NCBI GenBank assembly: GCA_002721305.1 | Contig: PBKA01000018.1 | Span: 1 to 59,626 of the forward strand | Source of the DNA: Acidimicrobiaceae bacterium | Lineage (GTDB): Bacteria > Actinomycetota > Acidimicrobiia > Acidimicrobiales > Poriferisodalaceae | Length of the DNA: 59,626 nt | Direction of reading: 5' to 3' | In this document: positions 18,747-27,769 of the stretch, piece by piece | Position numbering within the stretch: position 1 is the first letter of the stretch | Layout: every line of letters starts with the position of its first letter | Made by a program: the position numbers and the translations under genes | Notes under the pieces: generated by a model | Databases searched by the model: none | Told to the model about the DNA's origin: nothing | What the model saw: only the letters and a program-made list of their open reading frames with translations

Positions 18747-19880
18747 GTGCGAAGCCTCTATATCGTTGCTGGCACCACCATGGCTGGGGTCTCGTCGGTA
18801 TTCGCCTTGCTCGCTGAAATCCACAACACTTACGGAATAGCGGAACGCGACTTGGGGTGGATAGCCGGGTCAGCGTTCGTTGGTGCGCTGGTCACACAGC
18901 TGTGGCTATCCCGATACGCCGATCGCGGCCACGGAGGACTCTTGATGCGCCTCGGTGTACTCGCCTCGGCGGCAGGGCTTCTGTGGTTCGCCGCCGCTGA
19001 TCAGCTTTGGCAATTTGTCGTCGCGCGCTCTTTGCTTGGGGCTGGCGTCGGTGTCATCGTTCCCGCCGCGCGCAGGTTCATTATCGTGACAGCGGGAGCC
19101 GATCAAGGCCGCCAACTTGGCGCTTTCTACGGCGCATACCTCGCTGGTTTCGTGATTGGTCCCCCTATAGCTGGTGCACTCACCGTCGCCTTTGATGTTC
19201 GGGCACCGTTCTTGGCGTTGGGCGCGGTGACAACTCTGTCTTACCTATCGGTGCGACGCCTAGAAATTCCCGCTGCCGACATGGACGAGCGCTCGTCTAA
19301 AGGCGTGCTAAGGAGACTTGTCCGCAGCCGCGAGATGGTTGCCGCCCTGCTGGTCGTGGTGTCATTCCGTTATTCGGTCGGTGTGTTCGAGCCCCTGTGG
19401 GCCCCACATATGGACAATTTGGGTGCTTCAACAATGATCGTGACACTCTCTTTGTCCGCGTTTGCTCTGCCCATGTTGGTGATTGCACGGTGGGCCGGCG
19501 GCCTATCGGATCGCCACAGCCCTCGACTAACTTCGTTGCTGTCAGCTCTCGCTACAGTGCCAATGATGGCTTCCTACGGCTGGATTACCGCTGTACCGGT
19601 GTTATTTGTCGCCATGTTGCCTCACGGGATCATGGAAGCAATCCAGTCTCCGGGCTCACAGGCAGCCGTCGCTGAAGCGGCTCCCATGGATGACGCGGCG
19701 TCGGCTCAAGGACTCGGTGAGGCAATGGGTTCGGCGGCGTCAATGATTGGAGCGCTGTCCGCTGCTCCCATCTATGCCTGGTTGGGTCCCGGACCCGCGT
19801 TTCTCATCGCCGCATTGACAATGGCGGGGCTTCTGGGACTGAGCTGGCTTCTCGATCCACCTTTGAAGAAACAGCAATGA
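18747..19880 (+). CDS. MFS transporter
   Basis: A 377-residue major facilitator with about 12 membrane helices and a hydrophilic central loop. It starts with SVFALLAEIHNTYGIAERDL and shows the conserved loop between helices 2 and 3 (SRYADRGHGGLLMRLG). The GTG at 18747 follows an AGAAGG site; frames from 18627 overlap the SnoaL gene. The last bases ATGA overlap the next gene's start. It presumably takes up the operon's substrate or exports a product; substrate unknown. It belongs to the drug:H+/sugar-type MFS by appearance only. Confidence 0.88.
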   Translation: MRSLYIVAGTTMAGVSSVFALLAEIHNTYGIAERDLGWIAGSAFVGALVTQLWLSRYADRGHGGLLMRLGVLASAAGLLWFAAADQLWQFVVARSLLGAGVGVIVPAARRFIIVTAGADQGRQLGAFYGAYLAGFVIGPPIAGALTVAFDVRAPFLALGAVTTLSYLSVRRLEIPAADMDERSSKGVLRRLVRSREMVAALLVVVSFRYSVGVFEPLWAPHMDNLGASTMIVTLSLSAFALPMLVIARWAGGLSDRHSPRLTSLLSALATVPMMASYGWITAVPVLFVAMLPHGIMEAIQSPGSQAAVAEAAPMDDAASAQGLGEAMGSAASMIGALSAAPIYAWLGPGPAFLIAALTMAGLLGLSWLLDPPLKKQQ

Positions 19881-21322
19881 TCGCCGGTTATTGCTGGCCG
19901 CAATCAGTGCTACCTGGCGAAGTCGTATCGCTTGCGGTGAGCGCCGCTGACGACATCTGCGACGTCGACGTCGTCAGAATTGGATCGGGAGAACTCACCG
20001 TCGGCACTTGGCCTGGTGTGTCCGTCATTGAGCAACCTGCCCCAGCCAATACTGCTCATGCGGGTTGCAACTGGTTAGAGACACTCGCCATCGAAGTGGA
20101 CAGATCATGGCGCTCAGGTTTTTATCTAGTCCGGCTCACGAGCCGCAGCGGAGAGACCGCCGAAGCATTTTTTATTGTTAGGGCGCCCGAGCCTGGAGAC
20201 AAACTTCTAGTTCTGGCCACTTCAACGTGGGCCGCTTATAACAACTGGGGTGGCCCTAGCTATTACACCGGCGGTAGTCACTCATCCCTGCAGAGGCCGT
20301 TACCGAAAGGTTTCCTAGAGAAACCCGACCCCCATCGTTATCGAGTGGCTCGTATCGACGAACTCCCCGACGACGAACGAAGGGATCATTTCTCCGAGTT
20401 TTCGATTTGGTCGTGCGCCGCGGGGTTCGCGAACTGGGAATTGTTGTTCGTGCGCTGGGCGGAAAGTCGCGGCATCGAGTTGGACTATGCAACCAGCCTC
20501 GATTTACATCACGACGCTGAACTACTCGACCCCTACTCCCTGTATCTAAGTGTTGGTCATGATGAGTACTGGTCCGCCGAAATGCGCGATCACCTCGAAG
20601 GCTGGATCGATCGAGGTGGTTTCGCCGCGTTCTTCTCGGGTAACACGGCATTTTGGCAAGTTCGATTCGAAGAGCCTAATGACACGATGGTGAGTTTCAA
20701 GCAAGGATTCGGCGACGACCCGGTGATGGGCACCGACGATGAACGTCTTGTCACAACGATGTGGAGTGATCCCTTAACGCAACGCCCCGAGTCCCTGATG
20801 ACTGGGGTGAGTTTCACCCGCGGAGGCTACGCCCATTGTCGTAACGCGCCGACTGGTTCAGGTGGATACACCGTGTGGCAACCCGACCATTGGGCTTTTG
20901 AAGAGGTTCGGCTTCACACCGGCGACGTAATTGGCGCCGATCCTGTGGTTGTCGGTTATGAGTGCGACGGTTGCGAATTAGCTCTGGAGAACGGTGTACC
21001 CGTTTCTGCTACATCACCAGCCACACCCATTGGGTTCGAGGTTCTCGGCACTGCTCCTGCTCGTTTGTGGGAGACCGAAGATTTACCCCCACAACTACAC
21101 GATAGTTACGTCGGGGAATTGAATTGGGTGGCTGAGCGACTGGGTGGCGGCGATACCCCAGAGAACAGGGCTCGTTTCGCGCTCGGGTACGCCGTAATGG
21201 GATCGTTTCAACGCAACGCTGGCACTGTCTTTACCGTCGGTTGCACCGATTGGGCCTATGGCCTTGGAGATCCAGCTATTTCCCAAATCACACAAAACGT
21301 GATGAACCGCGGACTGCGTTGA
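19877..21322 (+). CDS. N,N-dimethylformamidase large-subunit-like protein
   Basis: A 481-residue protein related to the large subunit of N,N-dimethylformamidase, an iron amidohydrolase that splits formamides. The segment LSVGHDEYWSAEMRDHLEGW has H228 and E230, matching the HxE iron ligands reported for that enzyme (H519/E521); Y121 (AAYNNWGG) and Y155 may be its tyrosine ligands. An N-terminal Ig-like part (SGFYLVRLTSRSG) precedes the catalytic domain. No small subunit is seen nearby. The ATG overlaps the MFS stop (ATGA), so it closes the Rieske operon. A true formamide substrate is not shown; another C-N bond is equally possible. Confidence 0.8.
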   Translation: MIAGYCWPQSVLPGEVVSLAVSAADDICDVDVVRIGSGELTVGTWPGVSVIEQPAPANTAHAGCNWLETLAIEVDRSWRSGFYLVRLTSRSGETAEAFFIVRAPEPGDKLLVLATSTWAAYNNWGGPSYYTGGSHSSLQRPLPKGFLEKPDPHRYRVARIDELPDDERRDHFSEFSIWSCAAGFANWELLFVRWAESRGIELDYATSLDLHHDAELLDPYSLYLSVGHDEYWSAEMRDHLEGWIDRGGFAAFFSGNTAFWQVRFEEPNDTMVSFKQGFGDDPVMGTDDERLVTTMWSDPLTQRPESLMTGVSFTRGGYAHCRNAPTGSGGYTVWQPDHWAFEEVRLHTGDVIGADPVVVGYECDGCELALENGVPVSATSPATPIGFEVLGTAPARLWETEDLPPQLHDSYVGELNWVAERLGGGDTPENRARFALGYAVMGSFQRNAGTVFTVGCTDWAYGLGDPAISQITQNVMNRGLR

Positions 21323-21344
21323 CAGCCAATTCGCGGTGCTTCGT

Positions 21345-22211
21345 TTAGTCAGTTATGAGTGCCGCGCTACTCGCTTTCTTTCGCGGTGAGCGGTCAAGGG
21401 CAAACTCTGGTGGTCGAAGATCGTTGACTTCGGTGACACCGTCGGGATCGCTGTAGTACCCCAGTGCGTAGCCATACAGTTGGTACCCGAGCATTTCTTG
21501 CAGGTCGGGGTCAAGGTCTCTAGCCACCCGAGGGGGGCAAGACAAGTATTGGTTTTCTTCGGTCCGCAGCCATGCCAGGCAATAAGTGATGTTGATACCT
21601 GTTCTCTCGAATTCAGAGAGATTTTGACCCCCACCATGGATCACTGATCCCGAGTAGAGGAGGACCGACCCCGCTTTCATCACCGCTTGACGGGTCTCTT
21701 CATCCGTCGCCCTGCGATCGGCATCCCATTTAACAGACCCAGGCACCACTCGAGTCGCACCATTTTCTTCAGTGAAATCGGTCAGGGCCCAAATGGTGTT
21801 GAATTGCGGTTCAATTTCTGCTGGCAGTTGAGGCCACGCGAGCCGGTCACGATGGCGGGGCTGAGCGCCCTGCCCAGGCTGGATATTGATGATTTGGGTG
21901 AGGTGCAGTTGGATCGAATCGGTGTGGGGCTCCAGGAATTGCCGTGCCAAGTCGGTGATGGTGGGGTGCATCACGAGTTCTCGAGACGCCTCACTGCGAG
22001 CAACTAAGGCGCCGGTTCGTCCAGTCAGCCTTCCCGTAAAGTCATCTCGACCGGTCGGTGTCGCTTCCATTAGCGGCCCTAACTCAGAATCAAGGCGACT
22101 GCGAAGGTCGTCACTCATAACATCGGTCAGGACACACGCCCCGTCCTCGCGGAGGGCGTTGAGAATTTCACCCTTATCGGCGTCGCTGTCGAAGTAAGCA
22201 AGATCAACCAT
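21345..22211 (-). CDS. Phytanoyl-CoA dioxygenase (PhyH) family protein
   Basis: A 288-residue Fe(II)/2-oxoglutarate oxygenase. H120 and D122 (QPRHRDRLAW) with H192 (SVIHGGGQNLS) form the iron site and R203 (FERTGINITY) should bind 2-oxoglutarate. The rest fits the mid-length branch of the family that hydroxylates non-CoA small molecules as well as acyl-CoAs. It begins 61 bases downstream of the redoxin gene on the same strand. Convergent with the amidohydrolase operon. Substrate unknown. Confidence 0.9.
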   Translation of the reverse strand: MVDLAYFDSDADKGEILNALREDGACVLTDVMSDDLRSRLDSELGPLMEATPTGRDDFTGRLTGRTGALVARSEASRELVMHPTITDLARQFLEPHTDSIQLHLTQIINIQPGQGAQPRHRDRLAWPQLPAEIEPQFNTIWALTDFTEENGATRVVPGSVKWDADRRATDEETRQAVMKAGSVLLYSGSVIHGGGQNLSEFERTGINITYCLAWLRTEENQYLSCPPRVARDLDPDLQEMLGYQLYGYALGYYSDPDGVTEVNDLRPPEFALDRSPRKKASSAALITD

Positions 22212-22272
22212 GGAACCAGCCTAGAGCAGCATCAACCATCGCTTCTCCCAAGTGCTTTCTGTGGATCAAAAG

Positions 22273-23433
22273 TTATGAAGCCGTCCCATGACGGTCAGTC
22301 ATTTTCTTGAAATGTTCCGCACCGTTCATTGAGGGTACTCGTCCTTCACCCGGTCCCATGTCAGCCATGACGGTGAAAGCTGCTGGCACCCGAAAACTAA
22401 ATGACTGCTCCTCAGGAGTGCCGCACTTTTCGTCATCGCAAGCCTGCCATTGGACCTTCCCGGCGATCGAAACCCAACGCCCCTCTTCATCTTTTTCAAT
22501 AGCGCGCCCATTTTGAGCAATGGGTAGGCGCAAAACGACATTTCCTTCATATACCTGCAAGGTGTGCCCGTCAGCCGTCAGGGTCATGGGGATCGTCTCA
22601 GGAGTAATCGGTGTATAGGCAACAATGCCCTCAAGTTGACCGTCCAGCTGAATTGAGGCGTCAATCAGCCCTTCTGGCACTGGCCCCTCATAAAGGTGCA
22701 TCCCTTCGGGAACAGAGAAACGAGCAACTATTTGTCTCGTAATACCCACCGGCAGGCTGTCACCCTCAAATTCAATTTCGACGCTGACGCCTTGGTAATC
22801 ACTCCGCTTTTCAGCAAGTTGAACGTCTTCACCCTTAACGGCCGCAAGAAGTTGCTCTGGACCAGGACGAACGGTGAAGTTGTTTTCAAAGAACTTTTCA
22901 ACGATCATGCCATCGGCGTCGGTCACATACACACCGGGATAGGGAATCCCATACCAAGGATGGTCATCTTCTGAGATCGTCGTGTTGAGAATGCCGAAAG
23001 ACCCGATGACCTCACTATTTGGATCTGACAGCATCGTGAAAGTCGCTCCATGTGCTTCCTTGAAGTCCGCAAGGGCATCAACTTCGTCATAGCTGAGAAC
23101 ATAAAGCTTTGCTCCTGCTGCATTGAATTCGGGCATTCCTTTTTCCAGCTCGACCAGCTGGGTCCGACATGGAGGTCACCAAACAGCCGATCGAGTGAAC
23201 ACCAGAACCACCGGTTTCCCATCGCGATCGCTATGGACGTCCACACTCTTGCCATCTGAGTTCAACGCGACAACGTCGGGAAGCCGCTGGCCTATTCCAG
23301 GACCCGTAGGAAATTCACCCAATGGATTAGATCTTGGTCCAAAACCGGCAGGAAGCGGAGCTATATAGCCTTCAGCATCCTCGTATTGATTCGGTCCTAG
23401 TTCAACGCCGCGGGTATCACGCTCAATTTGCAT
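22273..23433 (-). CDS. Putative selenoprotein: redoxin with UxxC motif plus DsbD-like domain
   Basis: A single frame from ATG 23433 to the stop at 22273 is broken only by an in-frame TGA at 23178-23176, codon 86, giving 386 residues if read as selenocysteine. The flanks (VVLVFTRSAVW, then PPCRTQLVELEKG) align exactly with the redox-active WCxxC of AhpC/TSA-type redoxins, so U86 would replace the first cysteine and C89 is the resolving one. Domains: redoxin 45-195, then a DsbD-alpha/DsbC-like beta domain (about 205-370) with the CDDEKC pair. A hairpin with GG at the loop start lies 14 bases after the TGA. Without Sec decoding only an 85-residue fragment would form. Needs selA/selB/selC/selD elsewhere in the genome; not visible here. 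The upstream ATG is 62 bases from the divergent flavin gene. Confidence 0.8.
23145..23161 (-). promoter_or_regulatory. Candidate bacterial SECIS hairpin
   Basis: In the minus-strand mRNA, a 6-base-pair stem CCAGCU/AGCUGG closes a five-base loop GGUCG. The loop starts 20 bases after the UGA (23178-23176). The described bacterial SECIS rule needs a guanine among the first two loop bases and 16-37 bases from the UGA to the loop; both are met. The hairpin also codes for part of the protein, as in known bacterial examples. Folding energy was not computed. Confidence 0.6.
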
Positions 23434-23453
23434 AACAGAAACCTAACCCCTTC

Positions 23454-23469
23454 GGACCGACTACGGTCC
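23454..23469. promoter_or_regulatory. Inverted repeat in divergent promoter region
   Basis: GGACCG-ACTA-CGGTCC lies in the 62-base gap between the redoxin gene (start 23433) and the flavin oxidoreductase gene (start 23496). It may be an operator for both genes, or a short hairpin in either leader. Only the dyad is seen; no regulator is known. Confidence 0.35.
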
Positions 23470-23495
23470 AGATAACTAGACAGTACAAGGGGTCC

Positions 23496-24497
23496 ATGGT
23501 GTCAGAACCACTTCGATTCGGTGTCATGTATGACTGCCGTCACGTTCCGGGTGGCGAGATGACAATGACCGACATATATGCAGCCACCATTGAACAAGCA
23601 GTTCTGGCCGACGAACTCGGCTTCGATCACGTCTGGTTCACCGAACATCACTTCCTTGAAGACGGATATTTGCCCGCGTTCCAGCCTCTCGCAGGAGCAA
23701 TAGCGGCGCGAACAAACCGAATCCGTATTTCAAATGACATCGCCCTACTGCCGCTGTACCACCCAATCCGCCTAGCTGAGGAACTGGCAGTACTTGACCA
23801 CATATCCAATGGGCGCATGGAATTTGGAATCGGAATGGGGTACGTACCAAAAGAATTCGATGCTTTTGGGGTTCCTTTACGCAACCGCGTCTCCATGACC
23901 GATGAAGCAATCGAGATACTTCGTCTCGCTTGGCGTGATGAGCCATTCAGCTTCAAAGGGAAACGCTACGAACTATCAAATATCGATGTATACCCGAAGC
24001 CAGTTCAACCCGATGGACCTCCGCTGTGGATCGCGGCGATGAAGGAGCCAGGGGCGTTGCGCGCCGCTCGATTCGGCACAAATTTACTTCCGCAAGGACG
24101 AAGAGAAGAAGTTCTTGACCCGTGGCGCGAAGCGGTCACTGCTAAAGGTGAGGACCCCGACGACTACCGCGTCGGCATCATTCGTTCCGTGTATGTGACA
24201 GATGACCGAGAAAGAGACTGGCCAACGATCAGAGAAGCAGAACGATTCCGGATGGGCGTATACGGAACCTTTATGGCAGAAACTCCAGATGAGTACGACT
24301 GGGGAAGCCCCGACGGCATACCTCAGAATGTCATCGTGGGTACCGCAGAGGAAGTCACCCAAGAGTTGTCTGAGTTCATTCATCTATACGGCATCACCGA
24401 CATAGCTACGTCAGGTTTACCGCCCGGGATCGAACCTGAATTCATGGCAGCGAACCTTGAACGGCTCGCCTCAGAGGTAATTCCAAACCTGAAGTGA
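23496..24497 (+). CDS. LLM-class flavin-dependent oxidoreductase
   Basis: A 333-residue luciferase-like TIM-barrel enzyme. FDHVWFTEHHFLEDGYLP, GRMEFGIGMGYVPKEFDAFG and YELSNIDVYPKPVQ are the family's FMN/F420-binding and core strands. The closest look is to the hydrophobic-substrate monooxygenase group (as 12904-14115, which shares VEHHFLEE...FGIGEG). The ATG at 23496 opens the gene. It is divergent from the redoxin gene and convergent with the Baeyer-Villiger monooxygenase gene. Substrate unknown. Confidence 0.9.
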   Translation: MVSEPLRFGVMYDCRHVPGGEMTMTDIYAATIEQAVLADELGFDHVWFTEHHFLEDGYLPAFQPLAGAIAARTNRIRISNDIALLPLYHPIRLAEELAVLDHISNGRMEFGIGMGYVPKEFDAFGVPLRNRVSMTDEAIEILRLAWRDEPFSFKGKRYELSNIDVYPKPVQPDGPPLWIAAMKEPGALRAARFGTNLLPQGRREEVLDPWREAVTAKGEDPDDYRVGIIRSVYVTDDRERDWPTIREAERFRMGVYGTFMAETPDEYDWGSPDGIPQNVIVGTAEEVTQELSEFIHLYGITDIATSGLPPGIEPEFMAANLERLASEVIPNLK

Positions 24498-24499
24498 TA

Positions 24500-26353
24500 T
24501 CAGACGGAATCAAAAATGTAGGGTTCGAGTGTTTCTTGAGCGCGCACCCGAAACTTGTGCCAATTACCTCCCCCGTAATACGCCAGGCTTCCCGGCTCCG
24601 CGTCACCATGACCGTTGTAGTAGGAAAGGCAATCTCGTAACGGCGCAGTCGCAACGTCTGCCTGCCTGCAATGTTCGGCGTAGGTGATTTCGGCCTCTTC
24701 ATTGATGTCGACTACTTGATGGCCCTCATCTCGCATCTGCGACAGCATCCACACGATGTAATCAGCGTGCGTTTCGATTGCGTCCGTAAAGTTGAAACTT
24801 CCGCCACCTCCCTGCGGACCCGTCATAATGAACAGATTGGGGAACCCATTGCTGTGAATGCCGAGGAATGTTTTGGTTCCTTCGTTCTCCCATTTATCCT
24901 TCATCGTTTGGCCACCTCTGCCGGTCACCATATTGAAAGTTGAAGTGGCCATCCATTGAAAGCCGGTGGCATAAATCAGAACGTCAAGCGGGAATTCCTC
25001 GTTGTCATGGACGACTCCCCGTTGGTTTATTTCGGTGACTCCCATGGGCGCTGTGTCCACGAGATGCACCTGAGGCAGATTAAAGGTCGGTAGATACTCG
25101 TCATGGAACGTCGGCCTCTTACAACCATATGGATAGTAGGGCTTTAATGCTTGGGCTGTTTCGGGGTCCTCGACAATTTCATCCACTCGGGCTCTGATCT
25201 GCTCCATGATTCGAAAGTTCGAGTCCAGTTGTTTTTGAACTAGCTCTTCGGGGCTCAGTTTCCGAGCATGTTCTTTGCGTTCTTTGAAGTCGTCGACTTT
25301 TCCCGCTAGGTAGTCATCGTTGGCTTGAATGGCGGTTCGTCCAGCAGAGATCCGCGAGAAGCGCTTTCTTCGAGCACGCGCCCATCCCGGCTCTACTTTC
25401 CAAGTTTCGATTTCCTCAACAGCGGTTTCACGTTGGTCTCGCACGTCAATTGACGATGGTGTTCGTTGAAATACGTATAGGTCACCGACCACTTTCGCCA
25501 GTTCCGGGATTGCTTGGACGGCGGTGGCGCCCGTACCAATGATGCCAACCGTCTTTCCTTCGAGATCCACGTCATATCGCCATCGAGAGGTATGAAAGGA
25601 TTCTCCTTCAAAGGTTTCCATGCCCTTTATTCGAGCCAATTTAGGTGTCGTCAAGATCCCATTGGCCAAAATGACATAACGAGACCGCATTGCGTCACCA
25701 CGGTCCGTGTGCACGGTCCACCGGGCTGATTCTTCATCCCACTCTGTTGTTTCAACCGTCGTGTGAAAGAGGCATTTGTCGTAGAAGCCGAACTTGGTTG
25801 CCATTGTTTGGCAGTACTCGAGGATTTCGAAACCGGACGCGAACTTCATCGTCGGGAAATATTCCATTTCCTCAAGGAGGGGCAAATAGCTGTAGGACTC
25901 AACGTCGCAAGCAATACCCGGGTACCTATTCCAATACCAGGTGCCTCCGACGTCACCTCCCTTTTCGCAGAATCGGACATCGTTGAAGCCGGCTTCTTTG
26001 AGTCGATACCACAGGAGTAGCCCGGCAAACCCTGCGCCGATAACCAATATTTCGCATTCATCGGTTAACGCTTCGCGCTCAACAGGGGGTTCGGAATAGT
26101 GATCTTCAAGATATTGAGAGAATTCTCCCTCCATCGTCATGTAGTCAGCAGCTCCGCGTCGCTGTTCTTTGAACTCTCTATATTTTTTTTGTTCGACTGC
26201 ATCAAAGGTTGCGCCTACGGGGGCTTCTGGAAGAGTCTTAAGGGCGACATCTGGATTGAACTGATAGCCCTGACCACGGATCTTGTCGCTTGCCTTACCT
26301 GCTCGGGTGTCAAAGATTTTCAGCCCTGTTGCTGGGTCAATACTGATCGCCAT
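24500..26353 (-). CDS. Baeyer-Villiger monooxygenase (flavin-containing, NADPH)
   Basis: A 617-residue enzyme. It has two dinucleotide motifs, GAGFAG (106-111, FAD) and GTGATA (near 273, NADPH), and between them the Baeyer-Villiger fingerprint FEGESFHTSRW (F-x-G-x3-H-x3-W) at about 248-258. The GGTWYWNRYPGIACDVESY block supports the cyclohexanone/steroid-ketone type, which inserts oxygen next to a carbonyl to make esters or lactones. The ATG at 26353 follows a GGAGGG site; the longer frame to 26389 lacks one. N-terminal about 95 residues are a cap typical of longer family members. A neighbouring MFS carrier is divergent. Confidence 0.92.
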   Translation of the reverse strand: MAISIDPATGLKIFDTRAGKASDKIRGQGYQFNPDVALKTLPEAPVGATFDAVEQKKYREFKEQRRGAADYMTMEGEFSQYLEDHYSEPPVEREALTDECEILVIGAGFAGLLLWYRLKEAGFNDVRFCEKGGDVGGTWYWNRYPGIACDVESYSYLPLLEEMEYFPTMKFASGFEILEYCQTMATKFGFYDKCLFHTTVETTEWDEESARWTVHTDRGDAMRSRYVILANGILTTPKLARIKGMETFEGESFHTSRWRYDVDLEGKTVGIIGTGATAVQAIPELAKVVGDLYVFQRTPSSIDVRDQRETAVEEIETWKVEPGWARARRKRFSRISAGRTAIQANDDYLAGKVDDFKERKEHARKLSPEELVQKQLDSNFRIMEQIRARVDEIVEDPETAQALKPYYPYGCKRPTFHDEYLPTFNLPQVHLVDTAPMGVTEINQRGVVHDNEEFPLDVLIYATGFQWMATSTFNMVTGRGGQTMKDKWENEGTKTFLGIHSNGFPNLFIMTGPQGGGGSFNFTDAIETHADYIVWMLSQMRDEGHQVVDINEEAEITYAEHCRQADVATAPLRDCLSYYNGHGDAEPGSLAYYGGGNWHKFRVRAQETLEPYIFDSV

Positions 26354-26489
26354 TTTCCCTCCGTTCGGAACGTTCGCGATGTTACGCAACCCGACTCGGG
26401 TCCCGCTGACATTGTTGAGACGTTAACGACTTTGGCCCCCTGGGAGATTCACCGGGATGCTTTAATTACCGACTGGTAACGTCTGGTTT

Positions 26490-27737
26490 GTGACCGCTCG
26501 CACCTGGATAGCTGTTGCTCTTGCTGCCGCGAGCGCTGGCGTGGCTCAAGGCTTCGGTCGCTTCACTCTTGGCGTCGTCTTGCCTGCTATGCGCGCCGAT
26601 TTAGGTCTCTCAAACACGGTTGCTGGTTCGCTTGCGACAGCAAACGTGACCGCTTATCTCATCGGTACACTCGCTGTTGCTATCGCTGCATCTCGCCTGA
26701 GACTGCTAACAATCATGCGGGTAGGGCTACTGATCGCGGTGGTCGGTCAGGTTCTGTCCGCCTTTGCTCCGGGAGCGATAGTTCTCGCTCTAGGCATGTT
26801 TTGTTCCGGCTTCGGCGGGGCATGGGTATGGATACCAACTCCAGTGGTTGCCAGCGCTACGTTTCCGCCTGAGAAGCGGGGCACAGCGATCGGTCTACTT
26901 TCATCGGGTATGGCTCTGAGCATCGTGTTCACAAGCCAGCTGGCCGGCTGGTTTCGACGGTTATCGGGGGACGAGGGTTGGCGCAACGTCTATATGGTGC
27001 AAGCGCTTCTCGGCTTCTTGATTGCTCTGGCGACCATCGCGGTGGTCCGACACGCTCAGGAACAACTTTCCGACAAAGGCAGCATCGGAGGATTCGACGC
27101 CTTACGTCGCGTTCCCGGCTGGAAACCCGTGACAGCGATGTACACGACATTTGGATTCATGTATTTGCTGGTCCTGGCATTCATGAGCAGCCGATTGGAA
27201 GATGACAACGGATGGTCAGCGAGCACCGCTTCGCTCTCATTCACGCTGATAGGTCTCGGAATGGTTTTCGGCGGACCGATAATCGCAAAGTCCGTTGAAC
27301 TGTACGGAGCCCGAGCGACACTGGCCACCGCCTTCACTCTCTGGAGCACTCTGGTCATCGTCATCTTGCCCGGGTGGGTATTACCAACGCTCGCGTCTTC
27401 GGTGGTCATCGGGATGATCTTTGCGTCGATTCCTGTCACCCTCACTATGTACTTCGTACAGAACGCATCTCCAGAGGACTACGGCCCCGGTTTCAGCGCA
27501 GCGACACTAGCTTTTGGGGTCGCTCAGATGGTTTCCCCTCAGATCGGGGGTGCGCTGGCCGACTGGACGTCAACCTTTCTTTGGGTCCTTGTCTTGTCAG
27601 CAGGATGCTCGCTTCTTGGCATCGTCGGAGCATTACGCCTACCAAATCGTACGGCGGTGGAACCAACAGACGATGATCGTCCTCAAAGCTCTCACCCTCT
27701 CAGTGCTCCATCGGCTTTCATCGTCAGACCACATTGA
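26490..27737 (+). CDS. YbfB/YjiJ-like MFS transporter
   Basis: A 415-residue major facilitator. The start GTG at 26490 leads into WIAVALAAASAGVAQGFGRF, and GFGRFTLGVVLPAMRADLGL is characteristic of the YbfB/YjiJ subgroup. About 12 membrane helices are visible; the last 25 residues are a hydrophilic tail. It is divergent from the Baeyer-Villiger monooxygenase gene (136 bases between starts) and may export or import related compounds. Substrate unknown. Confidence 0.88.
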   Translation: MTARTWIAVALAAASAGVAQGFGRFTLGVVLPAMRADLGLSNTVAGSLATANVTAYLIGTLAVAIAASRLRLLTIMRVGLLIAVVGQVLSAFAPGAIVLALGMFCSGFGGAWVWIPTPVVASATFPPEKRGTAIGLLSSGMALSIVFTSQLAGWFRRLSGDEGWRNVYMVQALLGFLIALATIAVVRHAQEQLSDKGSIGGFDALRRVPGWKPVTAMYTTFGFMYLLVLAFMSSRLEDDNGWSASTASLSFTLIGLGMVFGGPIIAKSVELYGARATLATAFTLWSTLVIVILPGWVLPTLASSVVIGMIFASIPVTLTMYFVQNASPEDYGPGFSAATLAFGVAQMVSPQIGGALADWTSTFLWVLVLSAGCSLLGIVGALRLPNRTAVEPTDDDRPQSSHPLSAPSAFIVRPH

Positions 27738-27769
27738 GTGAATCAAGGAAGTCCGCCTAGATTCATGCC

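Noticed and set aside
23136-23176. Frameshift splitting the redoxin gene
   Set aside because: The two parts are in the same frame and separated by one TGA codon only, so selenocysteine explains it better.
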